The position numbers were made by a program, and so were the translations under genes. A stretch of 64,000 nucleotides of DNA from Haberlea rhodopensis (taxonomy: Eukaryota > Streptophyta > Magnoliopsida > Lamiales > Gesneriaceae), in the NCBI GenBank assembly GCA_907163345.1, contig CAJQUN010000001.1:3038001-3102000 (forward strand). Direction: 5' to 3'. Numbering within the stretch: position 1 is the stretch's first letter; each line of letters opens with the position of its first letter. The notes beneath the pieces are model-generated. The model worked only from the letters and a program-made list of their open reading frames with translations. It was not told where the DNA came from and searched no databases. Shown here piece after piece: positions 22,001-31,589 of this stretch.

Positions 22001-23610
22001 GGCACATCCTCAACTTTTACTTCTTCTTTCTTTTCCGTAACATCAATGGCATATATGAGATATCCCGAATGGCCGCGTTCCAACAACTGCGCCATCTTGA
22101 CAGCAGATATCAACGGGATCTTAGAGCGAGAACCATCCCCATAAAACGTCCATGGAACTCCCATATCAGATTTAAACCGTACAGTCCTCTGCCTGCAGTT
22201 CACAACTGCCTGATACCTGTTCAGAACATCAATGCCCAGAATGCAGTCAAAATCTGACATTCCCAGAACAATCAAATCTGACCTTAGTTCTTTATCCTCA
22301 AAATAAATGAGGCCGTCGAAGACGATCCGATCAGTAATCATACTTCTTCCAGCGGGGGTCGAGACTATAAGAGGCGTGGGCGACGGAGAAGTGCATATGT
22401 GGTGCCTTTCCACAAAACTTGTCGACACAAAAGAGTGTGACGCACCTGTGTCGATCAATATAAAAGCAGGGTGCGTAAATAAAAGACACGTACCCGCTAT
22501 AACCTCCTCCGGAGCCGCTGAAGCCTGCTCCCTCGTCAATGCATAGACTTGTCCTTGAGGTGGCCCCATAGGCTGACCTCCATACTGTCGCGGCACAAAT
22601 GGTGGTCTGTGCTGTGCTGTCCTATCCGCGGGCCTCCCCGCAGGACCCTGTTGACTTCCCCTGTTGGGACACTGTCTAGCAAAGTGGCCCTTGTCGCCAC
22701 AAACATAGCATCCTACACAATCTTTCGTCAGATGTGGTTGCCCACAAAGAGTGCATTGGACCTTCCCGGATCTGTCTCACTGAGACTGCCCCCTTCCAGA
22801 TGGGGCATCACTCCTTCGGTTTCCTTTCCATCTATTGTCAGACCTCTTACCACTGAACCTGGACGCCGATGTGTTTCCTCTTGATTTGAACTGCTCACCC
22901 CTTGGCTTCAAATTATCATGAGTGGATTTCTGAGGGGGTGCTGGCGGTGGTACAACATCAGGGTATGCACCCACTCCCAGTTCGGCTAGCTCAGCCCGTG
23001 AGAGTGCATCGTCAAAGCAAGTAGGGCCATAAGTAATCACCCTATCGTACATCTCCGGCCTCAAGCCCTTCACGAAGTTCCTCATCTTTGCTTGAGTGCT
23101 CGTGGCGATGTGAGGCACATATCTGAGTAAGGAGCAAAACTGAAGAGCATAATCTGACACTGACATATTACCTTGCTTGAGGTGAGTGAATTCATCTTCC
23201 TTAGCCTGTCGTGCAGCAGCCGAGAAATAACGATTCAGAAAGCGAGTTCGAAACATTTTCCAATTAACTTCATGACCTTGAGCCTCTTGCTCTACCACGG
23301 TGGTCTTCCACCACATTAGCGCCTTCTTGGCCAATTGGAACTCTGCTAACCGTATACATACTGTCTTCGCACATGGGGCTGCCACAAAGATCTGCTCTAT
23401 TCTTTCTAACCATTCCTCAGCTCGTTCCCCAGTTTTGGTTCCTTCAAAGGTTGGGGGTCGGTAAGCAAGAAACTGAGTTAAGCTTAGCTCCCCTGGCAAC
23501 AACTGTTGTTCGGACGGTTCATCATCAAAAGCTGGCGGGGGTAGGGGATTCGTACGCCCCGCACTTGCATTGACGCTCACTGCGTCACCTACCTCCACGT
23601 TTGCTGCCAT
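19060..23610 (-). pseudogene. Tekay-1 gag-pol, one frame with two nonsense codons
   Basis: A single uninterrupted frame of 1517 codons except for stops at 22777-22779 and 20512-20514. Order: gag (residues 1 to about 260), CCHC knuckles (about 284-315), aspartic protease with IDTGAS (about 386), RT with FIDDILIYS (about 723), RNase H, integrase with H2C2 zinc site and core, then a chromodomain-like tail with EEATWE. Relative to Tekay-2, the first stop is a Gly codon changed to TGA and the second a Gln codon changed to TAG. A 12-nt deletion between AGCCAA repeats near 19407 removes four residues. No frameshift is present. Confidence 0.93.
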
Positions 23611-23800
23611 ACTGCAACATAAGAGTTAACAACAAGATCCAAAAGCAGTTCATATATACATCGTTAGAAAGGCATATCATGTTAGCATAACAGTCATATA
23701 CTTCATATGTAGCTTATGCGCAAAACATGTTTAAAAGCAAGCACCTAGCCAACTTATTGCTAAGGCTACCCTTCACTCATTCCCGGGTTATCTAACCACT

Positions 23801-23812
23801 GCTCTGATACCA
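23801..23812 (-). promoter_or_regulatory. Primer-binding site of Tekay-1
   Basis: TGGTATCAGAGC on the minus strand, four bases inside the 5' LTR. It is the common plant retroelement site for initiator tRNA-Met. Confidence 0.9.
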
Positions 23813-23816
23813 CTAA

Positions 23817-25933
23817 TGTAGGGTCTTCCTACCTTAACATCAATTAGTACACATATAATGGACAGAACATGCATTTATAACCTCTTAAGGGTTCCGGTTG
23901 TAGCTTGAGCTAAGAAGATTACAGGCCAAAATAAAATTTCCAAAAGCTATTAATTACATTCCCAATAATGAATGTTAAAGTTATAGGTTTACACTACTCC
24001 TAGAGTAGAGACTATCAAAATCCTGCATCATATATTCATCTTGCTCCTTTTAGCTCACCTCCTCAACCCGACCCTAAGCCCATGGTCCAAAAGTGTACCT
24101 ACAGGGATAACACATCGTGAGCACATACATATTTACTTAACATGATAGAAAAGACATACAGGAATGCATAGCATCTTAGTTAAGTAAATGTTATTGGTCG
24201 TTCTTCAACTTCTTTTGTTATCCCTGATTCTTATTCATGTATGAGGGCATCTTACCCCATTGTATGGCATCTTACCATAACATAACCGTCGTGTGGCATC
24301 TTACCACAGGGGCATCTTACCCCATCATATGGCATCTTGCCATATCATAACATTATGTGGCATCTTACCACGTGGGCGTCTTACCCACTCACATACATTG
24401 GGTGGCATCTTACCACATGGGCGTCTTACCCAATCATATACCATAAACTTACTTATCATAAACGTCATCATCATAAACATCATCATCGTAAACATCATCA
24501 TAAGCATCATCATCGTAACATCATCATCATAAACACCATCATCGTAAGCATCATCATAAACATCATCATAATCATCATCATTATAAGCATCATCATTAAA
24601 TGTAGGAGTATGGTTTACCGTCCGGTGCTCGTACGTTTCTTACGTACCTTTTCAAAAGAGGAGGAGTCAACAGACTTTATCTCCTTGATGGTGCCGGTAC
24701 CTGGGATGGCTCTACAAGACCACACAATACCATATTAGATGTCTCAATACCATCTCACATCATAACTTAACAAAATAAAACATCATTACATTTTTCAACT
24801 TTCTGCCTCTCCCGATCGATCGGCCCAAGGTCTCGATCGATCGAGAAACTGTGCACAAACAGTGCCTTAGTATTCTGTCTCGCTCGATCGATCGAAACAT
24901 TTTTCCGATCGATCGAGGAGCTTCACCGATCGATCGAGAAATCCTTCGATCGATGGGTACTTAAAAATCAAAACATGCTTTAGACCTTCTGTCTCGCTCG
25001 ATCGATCGGGACCAAATCTCGATCGATCGAGAGCTCTGAAAAAATCGGGACTTCCCCAGATTTTTGAGCACCTCTTTTCACATCATCTTTTCTACTTCAT
25101 AAGACATCTTACTTGCTGAAACAACCATGTGAAGAACTTCATAAAATATCCATGTAAGCACTTAAATCAAAGGTTTAATAAAACCTAAGCTAACATGCAT
25201 CATAACATCATCATAATCTTCATCCTCAACTAACTTATACAGAAACAGGGCATGTTCTTCCTTGCGCAGAATTTCGAGCACTTACTTTCATAACAAGAAA
25301 ACCAACACATAACGTAAGTAATATACTCGAACAAACATTCTAGGAGCTTCATAACATTAACATGTAAGCACCTAACCCAAGGTTTCGACCAACCCTTACA
25401 CTAGCATGCTGAAAACCACACAACCAAACCCTACCTTAACCAAGTTCCCAGAAAAACAGGGTCATGGATTACCTCACTCTTTTTGCTCCCTTTTTGGCAA
25501 GGATTTCTCACCACAATCCACAAGCCAATCTCCACCTTCTTCAGCTTTTCCTGGACGATTTTGGGGGGAGAAGGGGAGGAAAAAGTGTCTTGGAAGCAAA
25601 TGAGTGAAGTATGGGTGAGGGATGTGATGGGGTATGGGCTGCCAAGTGGGGGGGGGGGGGGGGGTGGCCGAGTGGCAGGGGTAGGTGGTGTGGGTTGGGT
25701 GGTCATGTGGTGTTTAATTGTGTCCCGGTATTTAGTACGATGTATTAAAATATCCTCACTCGATATTTTATAACTTCATTTAAATTAATACATCCTTTAA
25801 AACACCTATCATGCCCCCTAAATCATATCATCATATCGTAATTATATTTCCCCCAAATTAATTACACCACAACCCTTAAACTTAAAATAAATCATCATAG
25901 CACATAATCATATAACATTTCGGGGGTATTACA
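23817..25933 (-). repeat. 5' LTR of Tekay-1
   Basis: 2117 bp, nearly identical to 16932-19047. Visible differences include one GATCGATCG site changed to GATCGATGG, a CAT to CAC change in the microsatellite and a longer G run (near 25648). Confidence 0.93.
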
Positions 25934-25938
25934 TAAGG

Positions 25939-26832
25939 TCAAGATGTTCCTTAAGTATCATCTGTGTATCCATCCGATCTTCCATATTCATGGGGATTTG
26001 TCTGAATCTGATGAACTCATTTTCTTTTTCGGCTTTTACCTTTAAAGTCGCTTTGAGCTCATTCTTGTTCCACCATGCTAGTGGATCCTCGTTGTAGTTC
26101 CTCTAAATTTTCCTTTTTACATCCTCTAGAGTGATTTGCTCTTCGATGGTAGTTTCAGGTTGTGGAACCTCTTCTTGTGATGCTTTTTTTACTAGCAAAA
26201 GGGTTTATGGAGTAACTTATTCCTCATCATGTTCTCTGAAAGGTATAATATTAACCCAGTCAAAAGTTTGAGAATCGTTTTCACTAGGACCTTGTTGCCG
26301 AAACTAAAGGATTGCTTCTCCAAATTTTTCGCTAATCCTTCATCTTTGGGTGTCGAAGTTTTCCTTCATCACCACGCTTGCTGCGAAAACTATTGGGGAA
26401 TTTTCTGTGAAACGCCTCCCATAGTCTGCACCATAATCTTATGATCATAAAGGGTTGTGAAAATATGTCTCATTGTCTTGTTCTTCTGAGTGAACCTCTT
26501 GAATGTCCGTAGGAAATTGTTTCCTAACAGCATGTCAGCACCTATATCATGGAATAAATAGGTGGAGTTTTGACTTTATACCACGGGGTACCGCCTGCTC
26601 CGCCGATGATTATTTCTGCTCCCTGAACTCCTTCATTAAAGATACGGGTCCATTTGGAAAAGACACTTCCGGCAATGGCTGATAACTTTTCACCAACCTC
26701 TTGGGGGAAGATATCGCGCCTGGCAGTACATATTCCAGCTCCCGAGTCAATGTAAGCTGCAAAATATTCTGCCCGATACTTTGCATATAATATTCCAACG
26801 GAGATGTATATGGAGAATGGACTGGTGGTCAT
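25939..26832 (-). pseudogene. EPRV-1 pol, N-terminal half with aspartic protease
   Basis: Starts with ATG at 26832 and carries the protease motif YIDSGAGIC, with DSG in place of the usual DTG. The first 96 codons are open, and unlike EPRV-2 the codon before YFAAYIDSG is sense. Downstream, frameshifts and stops break it before the Tekay-1 junction. Confidence 0.85.
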
Positions 26833-28020
26833 CTGATCCTATATCTCATTCCTTCCACCGTGAATTCCATTTCGTCTTGTAATCTTTCCCAAGGTTTGTG
26901 TTCCTCGAGAAATTCAATCCCTATAATAAGTTGTTCGGGGATTCTTCCTGTAGTTCCTGCAATTGTTAGATCAATTCACCAATTTGAAGGTTTTATTGAT
27001 ACTTGCCAACTGTAGGTTGTTGCAAATAGTATATGACATCACAAGGGAAGATATTGTCTTTCTCTTAATGTCAAAAACTATTTGCACTTCTCTCCAGCCT
27101 TCTGGGGATTTCAGTTTTCCTGTTGTTGTGAATACATCTGGTATTTTCTGAATTCTGCTCGAGACTGCCTTCTGTTTTTCCTCCAGATAGTTGCATTAAC
27201 CTATCATGTTGGAAAGACATCCTTTTTGGCTCGATCATAGGGCTCCTGCTTCTGTACAGAACATGTTGATCTTGTATCCTCATGTCGGTCTCATATTGTC
27301 GGAGTTTCAATAATGTCCGGCAATACTTGCTTTGGCGAAATCTTCAAATATTCTGGGGACTTCGATGAATTCATTTCCCAAGAATACCTCTGAATGATGA
27401 GTATTCGAGAGTGCATATGATACCTTGTAGGTGATCGAGTATGGCCAGTTCCCTTCTTTCATCGAATCACTTATTTTAAAATCTTGATGAAGAGTTAGAA
27501 CCTTGTTGAAATCTCGATCTCCCAAATTGTATGCAATCCTTGGATGGATGTTAAAAGCCATATTTTCCGCTTACAAATTTCCTGCAACTGCTCCCAAACA
27601 TGAATCTTTGAGGTTCAGGACTCTTTTGTCGACTCTTTAAAAGTTGCTTTGATGATTACCCTAATGGCTCCAATGTGAATCCATAAGAGTATGTTAGTAA
27701 CTTCTCTTTTAACCTTGTTCTTAATCTCCTGATTTCTCTGTAGGGGATTAACTGCATCTCAATTTGGTTTCCCGTGAATTCCATTGGGATCGCAAATTCA
27801 CATGTTGTTACCCTATAGATAATCTGATGCTTCCTGCTTCGAAGACCTATCATATCCATGACTTTTTCCATTGCTTCAATTGTAAACCCATCATACATCT
27901 GAAGCTTTGGCTCTTCCTTCATGATCCTCATAAGAGTTTTATGAGAAACAGTGGTATGAGAAAAAATTCCCGACGGTTATTCTCTAATCACACGTTGAGG
28001 AACTCTCCTTCACTCTGATT
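26833..28020 (-). pseudogene. Movement-protein pseudogene of EPRV-1
   Basis: Matches the EPRV-2 movement-protein ORF (52041-53284) in order, including the segments at 27931-27656, 27561-27307 and 27310-27071. Several frameshifts and stops separate them. Family assignment rests on the genome position between coat protein and pol and on the EPRV-2 sequence. Confidence 0.7.
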
Positions 28021-28845
28021 CTGAGCTGGATTCACCTCCATCATCAGAATAGATTTCCTCTTCGTAGATGCTTTCATCTGAGGGAATATCCTCAAATTGA
28101 TACACTTGTACCAAATCCTGGAAATAGGACAGCATCTTCAAATTCTTCGGTATGCTTTTATTGTCTTACTCCATGGCTTTGATTTTCTGGAGAATCTGTA
28201 GAGATATGTCATCTTGCTTCGCATGTCCAGCAGTTACAATCTTTGAAACTCTCATTTGCACGAGTATGTGTGCGTCTGAAAGTTCTATTCGTTGGTGTTA
28301 TGCTAGAACTAGCTTGAATTAGAACCTGTTGACGAGGTTCTACTCCTTGTTGGTCCTAATCTTTGCCCAGATTTGTAACTCCGGGCTTTCTGCTTTGACC
28401 AGAACTTTTTAGGTCTGCATGAAGAACGACTTCTTATTGCACTACTTCCTCGGGCATATGGATAAGCTCTGTGATTTTTCATCTTTCGCCTCTGGGGGTA
28501 GTTTCCAATGATTGTAGTGATATCATCCGCTGTACAGCAAAGATGAGCTATTTTGTTGATTCCTCTGAGCTTCTTGAAATTATGTTAGAGCCTTCTTGTA
28601 ATGATTTATGCCTGGTGTGCATAAACTTGTTCCTCGTATTATTTTCCGCTTATGGTTGAAGCGTTGAGCTTTTGCCATAAGTTTCTGATTTAGTGCTTCC
28701 AATTTCTGGAAAGTACCACCTGTATGAATGACACTTCGAACATTTGTCCAGGTCCATATTATATTGAATTGTCTCCTCCGTATATGTTACAAATTAATAT
28801 GCAAGATATTATATATTTCCAGAATAAACCTAGGCTCTGATACCA
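28021..28845 (-). pseudogene. Coat-protein end and first small ORF of EPRV-1, joined by a deletion
   Basis: 28100-28580 matches the 3' part of the coat ORF of EPRV-2, including the acidic tail and remnants of the Cys-His box. At about 28585 the sequence jumps to the first small ORF (28600-28760 matches about 50095-49940). The intervening 1.4 kb, with the coiled-coil ORF and most of the coat ORF, is missing. The fragment ends at the primer-binding motif 28834-28845. Confidence 0.75.
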
Positions 28846-29108
28846 AATTCACAGAGTCGGATAGTAAAGGACAAGTTTATTAACATGGTAAAACTTTAGG
28901 GTAATTTTAAAAATTGAATAAAACTTTAGGGGGTATAATTCAATTAATCCCTTACCACTTGTAAGAGTAATTTGGTTAAGTGTTGTGGGGCAGGGAGTTA
29001 GGATGAAGATGAAAGTATGATTGAGGAGTTAGAATATAAAATAATGGATAATGAGAGTTAGGTTATAAAAAAAAGTTTAGGTTTGGAGATTTATTGGTAG
29101 TTAACCCA

Positions 29109-29352
29109 AACTTTATTTTATGATTAAAAACTCAATAAAGTCTTCTCAACCCAAAAAAAATAAAACTGAATAAGGTGAATAAGGTAGAAAATACTTTTTA
29201 AAAACTTATTACGAAAAAACTTACTCGATCAAAATATAAATTTTTTTTGCCTAAATTATTCTAGATTACAGTTATAGCTAAATTATAGATAATATCTTGA
29301 TTTGATCAAAAGATCTTTATATTTTATATCATATATAATATAAAGATAAAAA
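29109..29352. other. Continuation of the otubain upstream flank
   Basis: Colinear with about 820-1030 of the duplicated copy (for example the shared TTGCCTAAATTATTCTAGA segment). This shows that the whole nest to its left was inserted into this flank. Confidence 0.7.
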
Positions 29353-29569
29353 AAAGGCTAGTGATAATGCCAGAGCTATGTTTGTTTTTGCCAGAGCATT
29401 TTTCTTGAACTTCCAATTTTGCCCTTATTATGTAAAGCAAAATGGTTCGACTCTATCTCCTTCTTGTCTTCTTCCTCTCCAAAACAACATATCTTTCACG
29501 GTGGCTTTAACTCATTGAACTGAATTGGGATAAAAAATAATATAAATATAAATAATGCACTGAAAACTT

Positions 29570-30341
29570 ATGGAACTTTATCGCCTCAAAAGAAAGCCCC
29601 ACCTTTGATATTAAACCAGAAGACCTCCTCTGCCACCCTCTCTCCACCCACTCCCCAAAGCTCACCCTCCACGGTGGTATTTCCTGCAACGCCATCACCG
29701 TTGTTGCAGAGAGCGGCACCAGTAAAACCCAACTCTACTTTCAGCTGCTCCTCGCCGCGCAACTTGTCGGCCTCTCCTCTTCCTCCCTCTACCTCCACTC
29801 CGAATTCCCCTGTCCCATCCACCGTCTCCACCAATTATGATTCCATTTTCGTTTGCTCACGATCCCTTGGAACATCTTTTCATCCAATCACGTCAATCAG
29901 CCGGCCACCTGCTCGACCTTTTGCCACGCTTAGACTTTCTTATACCGAGAATGAATATTAAGCTCATTGTTGTTGATTTCAACGCAGCGTTGTTCTGTGG
30001 GGAGTTTAACCCCACCCCAATTGAGTTGAAGCAACGATCAAGCTTAATCTTTAAGATATCTTCAAAATTTAAATGGTACGCATGGAAATTTGTGATGTGA
30101 GGATTGGTATTTGGGGAGCATTTTGTACACGTCGGGAAGGAAGGTTTGCCCTGCTTTGAGATTGTCGTGGGCCAGTTGTGTGAATACAAGGTTATTCTTG
30201 TGGAGGGAAGACGAAAGGGTTGGCGAGGATACTAAGACAAGGAGGTTTGAGGGGTAGCTTCTGCTCCCCAGTCCCCATTTACCGGATTCTTCTTCTGAGT
30301 TTGTAATTAGAAGAGAAGGGGTTTTCGGGTTTGATAAATGA
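29570..30341 (+). pseudogene. XRCC3: Intronless XRCC3 (RAD51 paralogue) pseudogene
   Basis: XRCC3 acts with RAD51 in homologous recombination repair. Here a plus-strand copy reads from near the N terminus to the stop with no introns. It contains KPEDLL, GGISCNAIT, a damaged Walker A (AESGTSKTQL), SSSLYLHSEFP, a Walker-B-like IKLIVVDFNAALF, TPIELKQRSSLIFKIS, then CVNTRLFLWRED and SSSEFVIRREGVFGFDK before the stop at 30339-30341. It is broken by frameshifts (near 29830 and 30095), internal stops and at least two deletions, one removing the segment after Walker B. The lack of introns indicates an mRNA intermediate, but no poly(A) tail is visible. The functional parent gene is not in this window. 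Confidence 0.78.
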
Positions 30342-30377
30342 TCGTTTCCACATTTTAGTATGCAAAATGGTTCGACT

Positions 30378-30751
30378 TGATATGCTGAAGATCACAGCAA
30401 TGGTCCCGACTTCCCGGAATCGAAGGAGATAAACTGGAGCAACTACATTTGATCCTCTCACCTTCAAAACTTCTTGATGTCTCCTCACTGGAGGCGCCAT
30501 TTTCTATTCTGAAGCGCATAGAATTCACATCAAGCATAATTCTGGCTTTCTGGAGGAAGTGCAACATTTGAATTTATCTAGACATAGATTTAGTCACCCA
30601 CTTCTATACTAGCAAACGAGAAATGGAATGAGAAACAAAAAGAACTCGCGGATTTCTAGAGATTTCAGTGCGTGTGTGAGAGAAGGAGAGGAAATAGAGT
30701 GAAGAACGGTCGAGTTTTGGAGAGTGGATTTACTGTGAAAGAGTGGGTGGA
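30378..30751. other. Unclassified sequence between the pseudogene and the right inverted-repeat arm
   Basis: No recognisable gene. The minus strand has a short open frame (30567-30355, MLDVNSMRFRIENGASSEE...) that could be a captured exon fragment, but no family is recognised. Confidence 0.3.
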
Positions 30752-30954
30752 GTTTTGGAGAGGAAGAAGACAAGAAGGAGAGAATCGAACCATTTTGCTT
30801 TACATAATAAGGGCTTTATGTCACATTTTGATACAAAGCCCTTACATAATAAGCCCTTAACCGAAAACTCAAGAATTCATGCTCGACTAATGCCGGAAGA
30901 TCTCACTGGGATTTATGTCACATTTTGATACAAATACAGTCTAGTTTGAAGTCC

Positions 30955-31252
30955 CATTTAGTTCGCATAACTCACATCTTTCCAGAAGGCGACGCTGTAG
31001 CTGATACTTTGGCGAATGTAGCTTTGAACACTCTGAACAATCTTGAGTAGCAGATAATTTTTTATGGTAAGAGTGAAAGGCTTACCTAGGCTTGATAAAA
31101 TTGGACTTCCTTGTGTTCATAGCTTTAATAAAATTTTGTAATTTATTTGGTTTTGGTCTAATCCTCTTGTGTATGCTTTTATTTGCTTGAAATAAATTGG
31201 TAGAGGTCCGCCAAACCCCGCCACGACACTCGTTTTTTTCAACAAAAAAAAA
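30955..31252 (+). mobile_element. 5'-truncated LINE 3' end with A-rich tail
   Basis: Begins in a reading frame resembling the C-terminal RNase H end of plant LINE ORF2 (HIFPEGDAVADTLAN), followed by a stop, a short 3' UTR and a run of A at 31240-31252. Its type differs from the LINE at 35152. No target duplication was identified. Confidence 0.55.
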
Positions 31253-31589
31253 ATGCTCGATTTTTTACTCGAGTTTCTTGTTGAGATAAAGAGTCTGTCC
31301 TTCTCAACCACGTAAGACTCTTCCATCTGCTCATTCATGATCTTCAACTATAGAAATTTCATAACGAAAAAATTTGGAGTGTTGCAAATGGAACACATAA
31401 GAGAACAATGATACAACACGGAAACATACAAAACCAAGTATCCTCCAGTGCAAAAGGTATGTTGTAAAATAAAGATGCATCAGAATAAATGTCTCAATGC
31501 AGACACACAATTATAATATTTTTGCTGCGACATGGCAGAGGAGAGGGTCGAGACTATATGTTTTTCACTTGAACACGAACTTTTACAGA
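31253..31589. other. RPT3 downstream region
   Basis: Presumed RPT3 3' UTR and spacer. A minus-strand open stretch at 31347-31260 (KIMNEQMEESYVVEKDRLF) looks protein-like but has no identifiable family. Confidence 0.35.

Larger units (their letters stand above)
16932..25933 (-). mobile_element. Tekay-1: Ty3/gypsy chromovirus with 2.1-kb LTRs
   Basis: A structurally complete LTR retrotransposon: LTRs 16932-19047 and 23817-25933 (TG...CA ends), target duplication taagg at 16927-16931 and 25934-25938, primer-binding site 23801-23812, and one gag-pol frame. The integrase end followed by a chromodomain-like tail fits the Tekay/Del chromovirus lineage. The two LTRs differ by only scattered substitutions and one unit of length, so the insertion is young relative to its EPRV host. 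Two nonsense codons inactivate gag-pol. Confidence 0.95.
13676..28845 (-). mobile_element. EPRV-1: endogenous caulimovirid genome, interrupted by Tekay-1
   Basis: A degraded integrated pararetrovirus genome colinear with EPRV-2. It starts at the tRNA-Met primer-binding motif (28834-28845, minus) and runs leftwards through small-ORF, coat, movement, protease-RT-RNase H and last-ORF sequences, then the promoter (TATA-like at 14292-14299) and leader (to about 13680). Tekay-1 splits it inside pol; removing that element and one taagg copy restores colinearity with 54165-54200. It has lost about 1.4 kb (junction near 28585) and carries many stops and frameshifts, so it cannot encode a virus. Confidence 0.85.
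13563..29108. mobile_element. Split TIR-bearing DNA element hosting the EPRV/Tekay nest
   Basis: Positions 13563-13675 and 28850-29108 form the two ends. The left end carries AAATAAATCTC and ATTCTAACTCC; reversed, the right end carries CCAATAAATCTCC and ATTCTAACTCC at similar spacing, giving imperfect inverted repeats of about 100 bp. The flanking DNA (13532-13562 and 29109-29350) is contiguous in the duplicate at 800-1060. The family is unclear because no transposase is present. Everything between about 13676 and 28845 was inserted into it later. Confidence 0.55.
29421..30814. repeat. Inverted repeat pair enclosing the XRCC3 pseudogene
   Basis: Positions 29421-29485 recur in inverse orientation at 30752-30814 with only a few mismatches (shared GCCCTTATTATGTAAAGC and CTTCTTGTCTTCTTCC). 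A 16-bp direct repeat, gcaaaatggttcgact, also lies at 29437-29452 and 30362-30377. Together they suggest a gene-carrying TIR element or a rearranged retrocopy. No transposase or clear target duplication outside the arms was found. Confidence 0.65.

Noticed and set aside
29437..30377. Simple L1 retroposition of XRCC3 with a 16-bp target duplication
   Set aside because: Not accepted as sole explanation: similarity to the inverted arm continues beyond the 16-bp repeat on the left, and no poly(A) tail is visible.
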